Shown piece by piece: positions 26,551-36,049 of a DNA stretch of 64,000 nt. The position numbers and the translations under genes are program-made. A model generated the notes under the pieces. That model searched no databases and was not told where the DNA came from. It worked only from the letters and a program-made list of their open reading frames with translations. Each line of letters begins with the position of its first letter. Position 1 is the stretch's first letter. This DNA comes from Onishia niordana (GTDB taxonomy: Bacteria; Pseudomonadota; Gammaproteobacteria; Pseudomonadales; Halomonadaceae). Location: the NCBI RefSeq assembly GCF_004798965.1, contig NZ_SDSD01000002.1, positions 248,001 to 312,000 on the forward strand. The letters run 5' to 3'.

Positions 26551-27627
26551 ATGACACCGTCGAATCCCCTGACCGACCGGCTGAGCATCCAGCCGATCAT
26601 CCAGGCGCCCATGGCTGGCGTCGCCACGCCGGAACTGGCCGCGGCCGTGTCGAACGCCGGCGGCCTGGGTTCCCTGGGCATCGGCGCCAGCGGCGTCGAC
26701 CAGGCCCGGGCCATGATCGAACAGACCCGGGCGCTGACGTCTCGCCCGTTTAACGTCAACGTCTTCTGCCATGCGCCCGCATTGCGTGACGCGGCTCGGG
26801 AGTCGGCCTGGCTCGCGCATCTGGCGCCGCTGTTTCGGGAAAGTGGCGGTGAGCCGCCGGCTGAGCTCGATGAGATCTACCGCAGCTTCGTGGAAGACGA
26901 TATAGCCTTTGAGATGTTGCTCGAGACGCGCCCCACCGTGGTCAGCTTTCACTTCGGCTTACCCTCCGAGACGCGGATACGCGCCCTGCGGGAAGCCGGC
27001 ATCTACACGCTGGCGACGGCCACCAGCCTGCAAGAGGCGAGAACTATCCAGGCGCGAGGCGTCGACGCGATCGTGGCCCAGGGCTTTGAGGCGGGCGGGC
27101 ATCGCGGCTGCTTCGATCCGCAGGCAGAAGATGAACGGCTAAGCACGTCTGTGCTCGTTCGCCGGCTGGTCAAGGAGATGGCCCTGCCGGTCATCGCGGC
27201 CGGCGGCATCATGGATGGCCAGGGCATCCGCTCTGCCCTGGCGCTCGGCGCCTCTGCTGCCCAACTGGGAACCGCCTTTATTCTGTGCCCGGAATCGGCG
27301 GCCAACGAAGGCTATCGCTCGACCCTCAAGAGCGAACGCGCCGAGATGACCCGCATGACGTCGGTACTATCGGGGCGCCCGGCACGCGGCATCCTCAACC
27401 GCCTGATTCGCCACGCCGAAGCCACGCCCGAAGCCATGCTCGAAACGACGCCCCCCGCTTACCCTGTGGCGTACGACGCAACCAAGCGGCTCAACGCAGC
27501 GGCGGCCGGTCTTGGCCATCATGAATTCGCGGCGCACTGGGCCGGACAGGGCGCGCCACTGGCACGCGAACTCCCCGCCGGCGAACTCGTGAACCGGCTT
27601 CTACAGGAATGGCGAGACGCCACCTGA
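26551..27627 (+). CDS. Nitronate monooxygenase
   Basis: FMN-dependent TIM-barrel oxidase of nitronates such as propionate 3-nitronate, 358 residues. [26 protein letters not shown] at the N terminus (phosphate and flavin binding), [11 protein letters not shown] in the middle with the catalytic His, and [13 protein letters not shown] and [13 protein letters not shown] in the second half are family motifs. The start at 26551 is 8 nt after GGAGG, better than a GTG at 26536. Divergent LysR partner. Confidence 0.92.
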   Translation: MTPSNPLTDRLSIQPIIQAPMAGVATPELAAAVSNAGGLGSLGIGASGVDQARAMIEQTRALTSRPFNVNVFCHAPALRDAARESAWLAHLAPLFRESGGEPPAELDEIYRSFVEDDIAFEMLLETRPTVVSFHFGLPSETRIRALREAGIYTLATATSLQEARTIQARGVDAIVAQGFEAGGHRGCFDPQAEDERLSTSVLVRRLVKEMALPVIAAGGIMDGQGIRSALALGASAAQLGTAFILCPESAANEGYRSTLKSERAEMTRMTSVLSGRPARGILNRLIRHAEATPEAMLETTPPAYPVAYDATKRLNAAAAGLGHHEFAAHWAGQGAPLARELPAGELVNRLLQEWRDAT

Positions 27628-27686
27628 CGTCATGGGCACGGTGAACGCCTGAATGCCGTGCGGTGCCGACATCGAGGAGCACGTAT

Positions 27687-27844
27687 AGGCTTTGTCTGAA
27701 AAGTCGACGAGCGAAGGCCAGACAAGGCAAAAATTGGCGAAAGAGCGGAGTTTACGGGGTGTAAATGAGCATCTTGATCGGACTCGCGCCCGAGCCGATT
27801 TTTAACGCCGTATGGGCGAGCGTAGTACTTTTCAGACATTGCCT
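27687..27844. mobile_element. MITE-like element with terminal inverted repeats
   Basis: 158 bp bounded by AGGCTTTGTCTGAAAAGT and the complement of AGGCAATGTCTGAAAAGT (16 of 18 matching). The interior also folds, with AAAAATTGGC opposite GCCGATTTTT. No transposase frame is present. It lies in the gap between the nitronate monooxygenase and a membrane-protein gene, and its spread would need a transposase elsewhere. TA flanks both ends. Confidence 0.8.
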
Positions 27845-27914
27845 AGGGTGTCGACGGCAGGCGGAGACTATAGGATGGACAACAACCCCTCGGCATCGAG
27901 TTCAAGGAGGCACC

Positions 27915-28910
27915 ATGCCTGCCACCCGCACGACCTCGCCGGCCCTGGAACGGGCCCATCTGGTGTGGGACCTGTTCATCATCGCGCTGGTGATCGTCAA
28001 CCTGTCGCTGCTGCTGTTCGATAGCCTGTTCCTGCTACCACCGCTGAACGCTGCCTTCGAGGCGGTGGCGCCCGGCCTGTATGGCGCTTACGAGCAGAAC
28101 ATCCACGCCAACTTCCTCAGTATCGACCTAGCGTTCGTGAGCATCTTCCTGCTCGACGTGTTGCTGGGCTGGGCAGTGGCCATCGCCGAGCGGCACTATC
28201 ACCGCTGGTTCTTCTATCCCTTCGTGCACTGGTACGACGTGCTGGGCTGCATCCCGCTGGGCGGCTTTAGGTTGCTGCGTATCCTGCGCGTCATCTCGCT
28301 GCTGCACCGCCTGCAACGCATGGGGCTGATCGATGTACGTCGCTGGTACCTCTACGGTGTGGCCGCCAAGTACGTGGATATCCTGATGGAGGAGCTGACC
28401 GACCGTATCGCCATTCGCATGCTCGATAACGTGCAGCAGGAATTGCGTTCCGGCGATGGGCTCTCGTCCTCGGTGGTCGAGCGTGTGGTGGAGCCTCGCA
28501 AACAGGCGCTGATACGCGAGGTCAGCCAGCGGCTGGAGGCCATGGCGGGCGATGCCTACACCAACAACCGAGACGATACCCTGCGCTATGTGCGCGGTCT
28601 GGTTAGCCGCACCCTGGCGGAAAGCCCGGAGCTCAAGCGGCTCTCACGTCTGCCGATGGGCAGCCAGTTGACGCGCGGCCTGGAAGGATCGCTTTCCGAC
28701 CTGGCCTGCCACCTGGTCGACGAGGCGCTGACGGGGCTGAAGTCGGCGGAGTTTTCATCGCTGGTGGAGCATCTGGCCGACAGCGGCTTCGATGCCTGGC
28801 TGCGCACCGATCCCAAAACCGAGCAGATCACCGAGCAGGTGCTGGTGGATATGCTGGAACTGCTCAAGGAGCAGATAGCGGTGAAGCGCTGGCAGCAGCA
28901 TTACGAATAG
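27915..28910 (+). CDS. Membrane protein with ion-channel-like voltage-sensor region
   Basis: 331 residues from the ATG at 27915, which follows AAGGAGG; upstream in-frame codons fall in the MITE. Three hydrophobic segments lie in the first 130 residues. HWYDVLGCIPLGGFRLLRILRVISLLHRLQRM resembles the S3-S4 region of voltage-gated channels (spaced Arg). No selectivity-filter TxGYG is visible. The remaining 200 residues are soluble and helical. A channel role is inference. Confidence 0.6.
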   Translation: MPATRTTSPALERAHLVWDLFIIALVIVNLSLLLFDSLFLLPPLNAAFEAVAPGLYGAYEQNIHANFLSIDLAFVSIFLLDVLLGWAVAIAERHYHRWFFYPFVHWYDVLGCIPLGGFRLLRILRVISLLHRLQRMGLIDVRRWYLYGVAAKYVDILMEELTDRIAIRMLDNVQQELRSGDGLSSSVVERVVEPRKQALIREVSQRLEAMAGDAYTNNRDDTLRYVRGLVSRTLAESPELKRLSRLPMGSQLTRGLEGSLSDLACHLVDEALTGLKSAEFSSLVEHLADSGFDAWLRTDPKTEQITEQVLVDMLELLKEQIAVKRWQQHYE

Positions 28911-28967
28911 CGAGGCGGACTGATCTCACGAGCTTGGCTTGGCCGCGTGCCGTCGATGCGCCCGCGG

Positions 28968-30005
28968 TCAGGCGCCCACGTCCAGATGCTCCCAGCCGTA
29001 GCGATCGACCAGTCTTTTCAGTTGGGGTGGCCTGTAGCTGGGGTCGGCTTCGTAGCGGCGCCTAACACTGGGGTGAATGAGGGTAGGCTTGCCTGAGACG
29101 ATCAGTTCCCGTTGCAACGGAGGCTTCAACCGGTACACGTTTTTACGGGATTTGTGGAGCTTGCCCTGCTCTCCTTGCGTCAGGCTAGCCCGTAGATGCC
29201 GCTCCAGCATCAGGCCCGCGCCTTCGACCTCGTTGAGCATCCACTCTAGCGGCGTATCAGAGGCGCGAAGGCCCGTTTCTTTATCCGGCGGATAGGAGCC
29301 ACCCACGTCGGTATGCACACCGGCAAACCAGACCTGCTTCATGTCGACCCCCGCTCTGGGCCGCCAGAGGGTGGGCTCGAAGTCTTCGCGCTTTTCATCA
29401 ATGGCCAGGGCCTGGCGTACCACCGAGGCGTTGGCACCAATCTTGGTATCGTAGAATTCGTCATCCCGATCGAAGAGCCCCATCAGGCTATGGGGAATCC
29501 CCAGGGCACCAACGGTGTCCCAGACGCCGATGAAATGCACCTGCCGCGATGCATGGCTATGGCGGGCACGAAACGCCTTGGCGGCCTCGCCGTGGGGATG
29601 GTTCTTCGCGCTGGGGCTCTTGTAGATCTTCCAGGCCTCTGTCACCAGGCGCGCATCCTGGCGTTTGAGAATGCCGCAGTTGTTGATCAGCCCGCTTATC
29701 GCTCGCACGGTGTAGGCACCACGGCTGAAGCCAAACAGAAATATCCGGTCGCCGGGAGCGTAGTTATGCAGGATATAGCGATAACCATCCATGATGTTCT
29801 TTTGGATGCCCTTACCGGTCACCCCCGCGCTCAGGCTGTCGTGGTATGAGCCAAGCCCCCAGTCGTAAAAGACATGCTGCTTCAGGTCACCGCCTACCGG
29901 ATTGATGGCTCGGGAGAGCCGCAGCACATTGGTGGGAACATCCTTTTTCAGGTCATCCTCGGGGCGGTTCCAGGTACCGTCTGCGCAGACAACAATATTC
30001 GCCAT
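28968..30005 (-). CDS. DUF2235 alpha/beta-hydrolase domain protein
   Basis: 345 residues of the DUF2235 family. MANIVVCADGTWN at the start, DWGLGSYHD and the nucleophile elbow GFSRGAYTVRAI (GxSxG, with the Ser) are typical. Tle1-type T6SS phospholipases belong here, but no secretion genes are nearby and no signal is seen. The start at 30005 has GGAGG 8 nt upstream; an earlier in-frame ATG does not. Confidence 0.85.
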   Translation of the reverse strand: MANIVVCADGTWNRPEDDLKKDVPTNVLRLSRAINPVGGDLKQHVFYDWGLGSYHDSLSAGVTGKGIQKNIMDGYRYILHNYAPGDRIFLFGFSRGAYTVRAISGLINNCGILKRQDARLVTEAWKIYKSPSAKNHPHGEAAKAFRARHSHASRQVHFIGVWDTVGALGIPHSLMGLFDRDDEFYDTKIGANASVVRQALAIDEKREDFEPTLWRPRAGVDMKQVWFAGVHTDVGGSYPPDKETGLRASDTPLEWMLNEVEGAGLMLERHLRASLTQGEQGKLHKSRKNVYRLKPPLQRELIVSGKPTLIHPSVRRRYEADPSYRPPQLKRLVDRYGWEHLDVGA

Positions 30006-30276
30006 CTCGCCACCCTCCATTGGCCAATGTGCTCTTCAGTGTAATTCGCCCATGAAAATCGCCAATGCCAGTCATGGGCGGCGAGCCATTCATGCCCTAG
30101 CTGCCGGTCGTTTGGTCCTGCTGGAGCACTCTGAGAGAATAAGGGCACATTCATCCTGTGCGGCCCATGATGGTTGGCACTTGATAGTTGCCCTGCCCTC
30201 ACGAACGGGCTTACCTCGCCAGGTCGCGTTTGCTGCTCTGCGACCGCCGCACGGGAACAGTGATAGGAGGTTAGCC

Positions 30277-31293
30277 ATGACGACTAGCCCATCGACTATC
30301 TTGCCCCTCGATCCAGAACGCGTTGCCACGATTGAAAGGTTTGGCGGCACCATTACGCCGCTTGACCCGATAGGTGCCGAGGTGAGGGGCATCGACTTGT
30401 CCTCGCGGGATACACCGCCAGCAGACGTTGTCGAAGCACTCGAGCAGGAAATGGCCAATCGCGGCTTTCTGGTGTTCAAGAACGAAACGCCATTGGACGC
30501 CGAGGATTTTCTGCGCGCCAGCTGCTGGTGGGGCGGCAAGGAATTGCACAGCACCCACGGCGTGCACCCGGCCACTCCCAAGGGCAATCAGCACATCTTC
30601 CGCCTGTCTAACGATCCCCGTCACGGCATCCCCGGCGTGGGCCCACAATGGCACAATGATGGCAGCTTTATCCCGGATACCTTTTCGCACTCGGGTTACC
30701 ACATCATTCGCCCGGCGGAAAAAGGCGGCGGCACCTATTTCGCCCATCAGGGTGCCGCTTATGATGCGTTGCCGGAAGATCGTAAAGCATTCTGGGGGCG
30801 TCTTTCCTCGGTCAATTCCGCGTCTGGCGTCCTGCATCCGGTGGTGCATGAGCACCCGATCTCGAAGAAAAAGTGCATTTGGCTGCACCTGGGCATGACG
30901 GGCGCTGTCATTGAGAAACTGCCCGATGAGGATGGCTTTCGGCTGTTGAATGCCGAGGAAATGAAGCAGCTTTGCCATGAGTACAACGACATACTCAATG
31001 CCGGTTTGGAAAATGGCTACGCCATCGAATTCGAGTATCAGGAAAACGACTGCGTCTTTATCGACAATCTGGCGGTCGCGCATCGCGCCGCCCCTGGCGC
31101 CCACTTGCCCGCCGATGAACAGGGGTTACGGATCATGCATCGCAGTACCGTTCGCGGCGTTCAAGCGCTTGCACCTGGCTTTGATTTACCGGCGCACCTG
31201 AACATTGATCAGGCAAGCCCATTTGGCGAAGGCGTCTGGAAAGGCGGCGGTATCGGCTTCAGGTGGGAAGATGGCATTCCCATGCAGAACTAA
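30277..31293 (+). CDS. TauD/TfdA-family 2-oxoglutarate dioxygenase
   Basis: Non-haem Fe(II)/2-oxoglutarate oxygenase, 338 residues. The facial triad begins at His126-x-Asp128 (WHNDGSF), the distal His is in NLAVAHRAAPGAH, and the 2-oxoglutarate Arg is likely in RIMHRSTVRG. Family N terminus LDPIGAEVRGIDLS. The start at 30277 has AGGAGG 6 nt upstream; longer frames lack it. The substrate is unknown; it sits alone with its own 270-bp divergent spacer. Confidence 0.85.
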   Translation: MTTSPSTILPLDPERVATIERFGGTITPLDPIGAEVRGIDLSSRDTPPADVVEALEQEMANRGFLVFKNETPLDAEDFLRASCWWGGKELHSTHGVHPATPKGNQHIFRLSNDPRHGIPGVGPQWHNDGSFIPDTFSHSGYHIIRPAEKGGGTYFAHQGAAYDALPEDRKAFWGRLSSVNSASGVLHPVVHEHPISKKKCIWLHLGMTGAVIEKLPDEDGFRLLNAEEMKQLCHEYNDILNAGLENGYAIEFEYQENDCVFIDNLAVAHRAAPGAHLPADEQGLRIMHRSTVRGVQALAPGFDLPAHLNIDQASPFGEGVWKGGGIGFRWEDGIPMQN

Positions 31294-31435
31294 CTCAGAA
31301 CTGATTCAGGCATCACCCGCGTCCGCCATTGGCAGGCGCGGGGGGAACTGGCCACGGCCTACTGCTGGATGCTGAACAGCGCCGGGCGTCAGCGGCTTGA
31401 GAGGCCAGCTCCGAGGGATGGCGTGCTGGCCGCGG

Positions 31436-31873
31436 TCAGGCGGCCACGCCAAGCGAGACGTAGAGGAGCGCGGCAACCAGGCTGAGGGCGCTGCGCACGG
31501 CGTGCAGTCTGCCCCACCTCACCAGCAATCGCCGGGTTGCCTCCGAGGTGCGATCCCTCTCCGGCTCCAGCAGCTGCTTGTTGGTCGGCATGATCACGAT
31601 GAAGGTAAAGGGCACCACGGCGAAAATCGCCAACGCCCCAAGCCACCAGAGCCAGCCCCCGCCCCCCAGCGCAACGACAGCCCCGGCCACCGCGGCGAGA
31701 ATGGCAAGCGACGCCTGCATGATGGCCGCTCGCTGGTAGCTCGGCCCGAACACCGTCGCCGCCACTTGGGTGCCGCACGACAGCCGCGCGGGATGCTCAG
31801 CGACATTGATGTAGACGGCCGCACCGGCAAAGATGGTACAGGCCATGATGGCGACGATCTCGATCACGTCCAT
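31436..31873 (-). CDS. DUF1772 membrane protein
   Basis: 145 residues with four predicted membrane segments, including AIMACTIFAGAAVYINVAEHPAR with the conserved early NVAEHPAR, and FTFIVIMPTNKQL in the middle. DUF1772 resembles the anthrone oxygenase fold, but bacterial members have unknown function. It appears to be a single gene. Confidence 0.85.
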   Translation of the reverse strand: MDVIEIVAIMACTIFAGAAVYINVAEHPARLSCGTQVAATVFGPSYQRAAIMQASLAILAAVAGAVVALGGGGWLWWLGALAIFAVVPFTFIVIMPTNKQLLEPERDRTSEATRRLLVRWGRLHAVRSALSLVAALLYVSLGVAA

Positions 31874-32061
31874 GTTCTTCTCCCATGCTAACTGTTCCCG
31901 AATCCTTGCCCTTAGCTAAGGTAGCGACCAGACATAGCCATCGGCCACCTTCGGCTATTCGGCATCACAGTAGTTGCCAACCACCGCCGTGCGCAGCGCA
32001 GGGGTGGCTCTGGCATGCAGGCGAAGGCGCAATGCAAAAGGTGACGCCGTGCTCGCATTCC

Positions 32062-32607
32062 TCAGGTGTTCACCACTAGCTTCGGCCAGATTTCCAGCCA
32101 CCTTTTCGCGCCTATGCGGCTATTGAAGTCTGTTGGCTTGGGCCTTTTAGCGTTCAGCGTGATGGTGCAGTTAAATAATGGTGCAACGCCGAAAGGGGCC
32201 ACCAACACCACTTCTCCGTCACCATCCAGCGCGACACCGACCGCTGTTTCCACTTCAACCCAGTAACTCATGGCATCTTCTGTGGAATCATAGGGGCTAT
32301 CCAGGTTCCGCTCGTGCATTCTTGCCTGGTTTTTTACCGACCAGGGAAGTCCTGAGGCACTGGTGAGCCGTTGTTCCATTTCTCGGTCGACAGACTCCCT
32401 CGAGTCGCATGAATCGAAGTAAATCAGATCAATATCATTTAACGGTGTCGCCGACGAAAACCCATGCATCTTGTCCCAGACCAGATTTCGGACAAACCCC
32501 GCAGCAAGACACCACTCTGGCAAGTCCAGCGCAGCCGCTACGGTAAGCGCCTCCATGCGCTCAAGGTCATTTTTCACCCACTCCTTGATCTGTGATTCGG
32601 CGTCCAT
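32062..32607 (-). CDS. Nucleotidyltransferase-like protein (DUF925-type)
   Basis: 181 residues. GFVRNLVWDKMHGF with TPLNDIDLIYFD is the nucleotidyltransferase-fold motif (hG-x-R, DID pair). The WVEVETAVGV and FNCTITLNAK stretches are typical of this family of unknown function. The ATG at 32607 is preferred over a TTG at 32637. It follows another nucleotidyltransferase-like gene on the same strand, at 71 bp. Confidence 0.75.
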   Translation of the reverse strand: MDAESQIKEWVKNDLERMEALTVAAALDLPEWCLAAGFVRNLVWDKMHGFSSATPLNDIDLIYFDSCDSRESVDREMEQRLTSASGLPWSVKNQARMHERNLDSPYDSTEDAMSYWVEVETAVGVALDGDGEVVLVAPFGVAPLFNCTITLNAKRPKPTDFNSRIGAKRWLEIWPKLVVNT

Positions 32608-32678
32608 GCTAATGCCTGCCACCTCCGGTGATAACAACGTAGCGAACCGGAGATTTCGGCATCCAGCTCATGGCCTGG

Positions 32679-33146
32679 CTATTCGCGCTCATTGATGTCA
32701 CGAACATCCTGGATATCTACTGGGCGTGAAAGTGCTGACTTATATTTGACTAGATCCTCCTTCAGCATAAGGGGCAAATCCATGCCCAACAGCCGAACTG
32801 TCTTGTAGCGCGAAAAGTCTATATTGAGCTGTATCCAAGTCTGTTTATTCATGTCGAAGATTCGAGCGTCATCAGCATTACCCACCTCCACTTTAATACC
32901 TTCATATGTGAACTGAACGTAGGTTAAATACCAGCCCTCTTCCTGTCGGCGAGCAGCACTCTTGGATACATAATCATGCCCCGCCTGAACGACTTCCCCA
33001 AAGTGCGTGCCGGGCACAAAAAGATCGATATCGTTTAGTGCACGCTCAGAGCCGTACCCCCTGGCCGCAAGCCCTCCGCAGATGAGAAAGGGAATATTCC
33101 TGTCTCTCAGTAATCCCACTATCCAGTGCGCTGCCACTTGGTGCAT
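32679..33146 (-). CDS. Second nucleotidyltransferase-fold protein
   Basis: 155 residues from the ATG at 33146, preceded by GGGAGG. LICGGLAARGYGSERALNDIDLFV contains the G-G-x-R and DxD pair expected of minimal nucleotidyltransferases. MLKEDLVKYKSALSRPVDIQDV suggests a relative of AbiEii-like enzymes. It lies between a DUF427 gene and the other nucleotidyltransferase-fold gene, perhaps in one operon. Targets are unknown. Confidence 0.7.
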   Translation of the reverse strand: MHQVAAHWIVGLLRDRNIPFLICGGLAARGYGSERALNDIDLFVPGTHFGEVVQAGHDYVSKSAARRQEEGWYLTYVQFTYEGIKVEVGNADDARIFDMNKQTWIQLNIDFSRYKTVRLLGMDLPLMLKEDLVKYKSALSRPVDIQDVRDINERE

Positions 33147-33189
33147 ACGTCCTCCCTGCAAAGCGATCAGAGATGAGCGAAAACCACCA

Positions 33190-33534
33190 TCATCCCAGCT
33201 GCTCTGTGACCTTTTTGCCATCAAACGCCAAGTGCCCTGCAATCGCTTTCATCTCTTCATTCGGTTGTCCGTAACTCCATGCCACATCGGCGATAGTGTC
33301 GAGCGAGTAATACACGGTGTCGCCCTTAAAGGGGCAATGGGTGACGGTGGAAGACATCGACAGCATCGACATAGCCACATCCTCCTTGGGGATGTAGTAG
33401 CGATCGGGGTAGCCCCGCTCGCACAGTTCGATGGCGTTTTCGGTATCAGCGATCAGGGTGTTACCCGAATAGATGCGCACCCGGCCGGAATGTGGGTGCA
33501 AGGTGATGCGGGGTGACGCTGAGGCGGCAGACAT
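33190..33534 (-). CDS. DUF427 family protein (copy 2)
   Basis: 114 residues, close to copy 1 at 24416: shared blocks are HPHSGRVRI, SSTVTHCPFKGDTVYY and IADVAWSYGQP-x(4)-MKAIAGHLAFD. Start after AGGAG. It lies 43 bp upstream of a nucleotidyltransferase-fold gene on the same strand. Function unknown. Confidence 0.9.
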   Translation of the reverse strand: MSAASASPRITLHPHSGRVRIYSGNTLIADTENAIELCERGYPDRYYIPKEDVAMSMLSMSSTVTHCPFKGDTVYYSLDTIADVAWSYGQPNEEMKAIAGHLAFDGKKVTEQLG

Positions 33535-33627
33535 GTCACGGCTCCTTTCGGGCTAAGTAAAAAGCTAGCGTAACAGGCGAACACCCGAGCCATCTGTGCT
33601 GTGACAGGCTTTCATCAGTGTCCTTGT

Positions 33628-34350
33628 TCAGGATAGGCGCCTGAGATCGGTGGAATGGTCGATATCCAGGTGAATACCCGGATCATCGACGGCGAGCTCA
33701 ATGGCGTATTCCCGGTTGGCACGGATCACGCTTCGCGCGCCTTCATCCTTGAGATTCTCCCCTTCTTCGTTATAGCGATTTTTACCACCCAAGGCCGCAA
33801 GCTCAGACCAGAAGGCTCGACCGAACAGCACGGGATGGCCAGGCCTGCCGGCCTGCACCGGTCGCACGATGCATTGGCGAGTTATCTGGCGCTGTAAGGC
33901 CTCTAACGTTTCGGGGCGCAAGGCGGGCATATCGCCGAGCAGAATGGCGGCGGCCTGCATGTCGATGAGGTCATCATCGCCTTGCAGAGCGATGAATGCG
34001 TCTCTGATGCTCGCGCCCAGCCCTTCGCTGGCATGGGCGGTGCGAATGATAGGGGTATCGGCTGAAAGCCCGAGTGCCTGGGGGTCGTCGTCTTCACGCA
34101 GCACCACGCGCAGAGCAGGAAAGGCGGTCGTCACCAACGCCACGGTGGCGGCGAGCAGGTGGCGTCCATCCGGCAGCGTTGCCAGGCGCTTGTCGTCGGC
34201 ACCGAAGCGCCGCGAGGCGCCGGCGGCCATGATCACGGCGACACTTGTCGTAGCGGGATGCGTGATGCCGTGGTCGGCGTTTTTATCAGCCTGACCGTTA
34301 AAGGGGTTCGCGGGAGGCGTGAAAGGCATAGCGCTTGGGGTTCGCTCCAT
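33628..34350 (-). CDS. MocA/MobA-like nucleotidyltransferase
   Basis: 240 residues. The nucleotide loop is VIMAAGASRRFGADDKRL (GxSxRxG...K at about residues 33-50), followed by a PALRPETLEALQRQI segment and RPGHPVLFGRAFW, as in MocA-type CTP or GTP transferases to molybdopterin cofactor. Its 30 N-terminal residues are unusual, so the start may be the next ATG seven codons in. No other molybdenum genes are nearby. Confidence 0.8.
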   Translation of the reverse strand: MERTPSAMPFTPPANPFNGQADKNADHGITHPATTSVAVIMAAGASRRFGADDKRLATLPDGRHLLAATVALVTTAFPALRVVLREDDDPQALGLSADTPIIRTAHASEGLGASIRDAFIALQGDDDLIDMQAAAILLGDMPALRPETLEALQRQITRQCIVRPVQAGRPGHPVLFGRAFWSELAALGGKNRYNEEGENLKDEGARSVIRANREYAIELAVDDPGIHLDIDHSTDLRRLS

Positions 34351-34372
34351 AAAGCTGGGGGAACAGAGACTG

Positions 34373-34417
34373 ATTACATAGGTGCTGATGACATAGGTGC
34401 TGATGACATAGAGGCTG
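34373..34417. repeat. 15-bp tandem repeat in the divergent mocA-like/DUF1499 gap
   Basis: Three 15-bp units (ATTACATAGGTGCTG, ATGACATAGGTGCTG, ATGACATAGAGGCTG). They lie in the 300-bp gap that holds both promoters. Each is a multiple of three long but no convincing frame covers it. Confidence 0.9.
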
Positions 34418-34650
34418 CCGTAAAGAATAGCGCCGGGCTTAGGTTTTCCGCCAGGCTAGGGGTTACTAGCCTCTCCTCCGCTCTTGGTGAGAGTCCGATA
34501 AGACAAGGACAATGGATCACCGGCCGGCATGGGCAAGAGCACCCCCCAGCACGTATGCTGAAGACCACTGATACAGAGACAACTCGATAGAAAGTACGAG
34601 CCCGCTGAACCGCCTGTGAATAGCGGACAAATAACCAACAAGGAGTCGAG

Positions 34651-35418
34651 ATGGCATCATCGATATTCAAACCGCGCCCGCGCGGCGGTGCATGGCCGAT
34701 TGTAGTTGCCTGGCTGGGGTTTGTGTTGCTGATCGTGGCGGGCGTGCTGATGGCAGGCTCGGGTACGGCCTATCGATGGGATTGGGTATCGCTTGGGACG
34801 TCGTTCTCGATGCTGCGACAAGGCGCGCACATTGCGGCGGCTGCCGGTGCGGTGGGGCTGGTGGCGGTCATTATCGCGGCGTTCTGCCGCCGCCCACGCC
34901 CATTGCTGGCAGGGCTTATCACTAGCACGGCAGTGGTGGCGATGGTCGCCCTTCCCGCCCACATGATGCAGCGCGCGCAGACGGTGCCACCGATCCATGA
35001 CATCACTACCGATCTTGAGAATCCGCCCACCTTCGAGGCGCTGGCAGAGGCACGCGACGCTGCTCCCAATGCTGTGGCCTATCCGCAGCGCTTCGCCGAC
35101 CAGCAGCAAGCCGCTTACGGTAGGCTGAAGGCGATCAAGCTGCCGCTTTCAATGGAGGATGTCATGGCGGCGGTAGAAGCCACGGTAGACGCTCAGGGCT
35201 GGGAGATTGCCACCGTCAGTGATTCGAAACTTGAGGCCACGGCGACCACCCGCTGGTTCGGCTTCAAGGACGATGTGGTGATTCGCCTGACAGAGAAAGA
35301 CGACGGTGTTCGCGTCGATATGCGCTCAGCTTCAAGGATCGGCCAGAGTGACCTGGGGACCAATGCTGCACGCATTCAGGATTTCCTGATGGCCCTGAGT
35401 GACCGCGCGGCGCAATAA
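34651..35418 (+). CDS. DUF1499 membrane protein
   Basis: 255 residues. Two to three hydrophobic N-terminal segments precede the DUF1499 domain, seen from QRFADQQQAAYGRLKAIKLP through AVEATVDAQGWEIATVSDSKLEATATTRWFGFKDDVVIRL to the C terminus (DMRSASRIGQSDLGTNAARI). The ATG follows AAGGAG. Function unknown. Confidence 0.88.
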   Translation: MASSIFKPRPRGGAWPIVVAWLGFVLLIVAGVLMAGSGTAYRWDWVSLGTSFSMLRQGAHIAAAAGAVGLVAVIIAAFCRRPRPLLAGLITSTAVVAMVALPAHMMQRAQTVPPIHDITTDLENPPTFEALAEARDAAPNAVAYPQRFADQQQAAYGRLKAIKLPLSMEDVMAAVEATVDAQGWEIATVSDSKLEATATTRWFGFKDDVVIRLTEKDDGVRVDMRSASRIGQSDLGTNAARIQDFLMALSDRAAQ

Positions 35419-35536
35419 GGCCGCTCCCTTGCAATCAACCCGGCGGAGTATGCCATCCTGAGGCGCAGATGCCTCGTCGCCAGGCGATAGGCTATCTTCA
35501 AGGTTCCACTTGTCAGAAGCCGGAAAGGAGACCCAC

Positions 35537-35824
35537 ATGAGCGACAGGAATGCCTACGAACAGAAACTGCGCGCCAAGCTGGATGAGCTGCAGGCCGAAG
35601 TCGATAAGATGAAGGCGCGTGCCCAAAGCGCTGAAGCCGATAAACGTATCGAGCATGAAAAAGAGGTCAATCAGCTCGAGGCCAAGCGCGATGAGATGCG
35701 CCAGAAGCTCGACGAGCTGCGCAACTCGAGCGACGACGCCTGGGATGATGTGAAAGCCGGCGCGGAGCGTGCCTGGGCCTCGCTTAGCGAATCCCTCGAG
35801 AAGGCGCGAACCCGCTTCAAGTAA
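35537..35824 (+). CDS. Small coiled-coil protein
   Basis: 95 residues, with a continuous charged helix of heptad type (KLRAKLDELQAEVDKMKARAQSAEADKRIEHEKEV) and a C-terminal SDDAWDDVKAGAERAWASL segment. Similar coiled-coil proteins are known in Pseudomonadales as stress-linked or sTALL-like helices, without a defined job. The ATG at 35537 has AAGGAG 7 nt upstream. It lies after DUF1499 on the same strand. Confidence 0.8.
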   Translation: MSDRNAYEQKLRAKLDELQAEVDKMKARAQSAEADKRIEHEKEVNQLEAKRDEMRQKLDELRNSSDDAWDDVKAGAERAWASLSESLEKARTRFK

Positions 35825-35926
35825 TCCGCCTCTTGGTCGACCCAGCGCGAGTGGCGCCCATCAGCGGCGCCCTCGATTTCCATCGCCACGCCGACGTCGA
35901 TAGACCCTGCGCTTAACTGAGCTCTT

Positions 35927-35968
35927 GAGACCCGGTCATCGAGACCCGGTCATCGATACCCGTTCATC
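35927..35968. repeat. 14-bp tandem repeat
   Basis: GAGACCCGGTCATC occurs exactly twice at 35927-35954, with a third, changed copy GATACCCGTTCATC at 35955-35968. It is downstream of the coiled-coil gene. Confidence 0.9.
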
Positions 35969-36005
35969 AGAACTCAGGCCATCTAGCCCACCGCTGTGAA
36001 GAAGC

Positions 36006-36044
36006 CGGTCACCGGCCTTTGGCCGAGAAAAAGGCCGGTGACCG
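36006..36044 (-). terminator. Hairpin downstream of the MFS gene
   Basis: A 15-bp stem CGGTCACCGGCCTTT/AAAGGCCGGTGACCG lies 6 bp after the MFS stop. Downstream on the minus strand there is only a weak T/C run, so termination is probable but not proven. Confidence 0.6.
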
Positions 36045-36049
36045 ATACC

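Noticed and set aside
28968..30005. T6SS phospholipase effector
   Set aside because: The DUF2235 match is real but no secretion genes, immunity gene or effector signals are nearby, so only the family name is kept.
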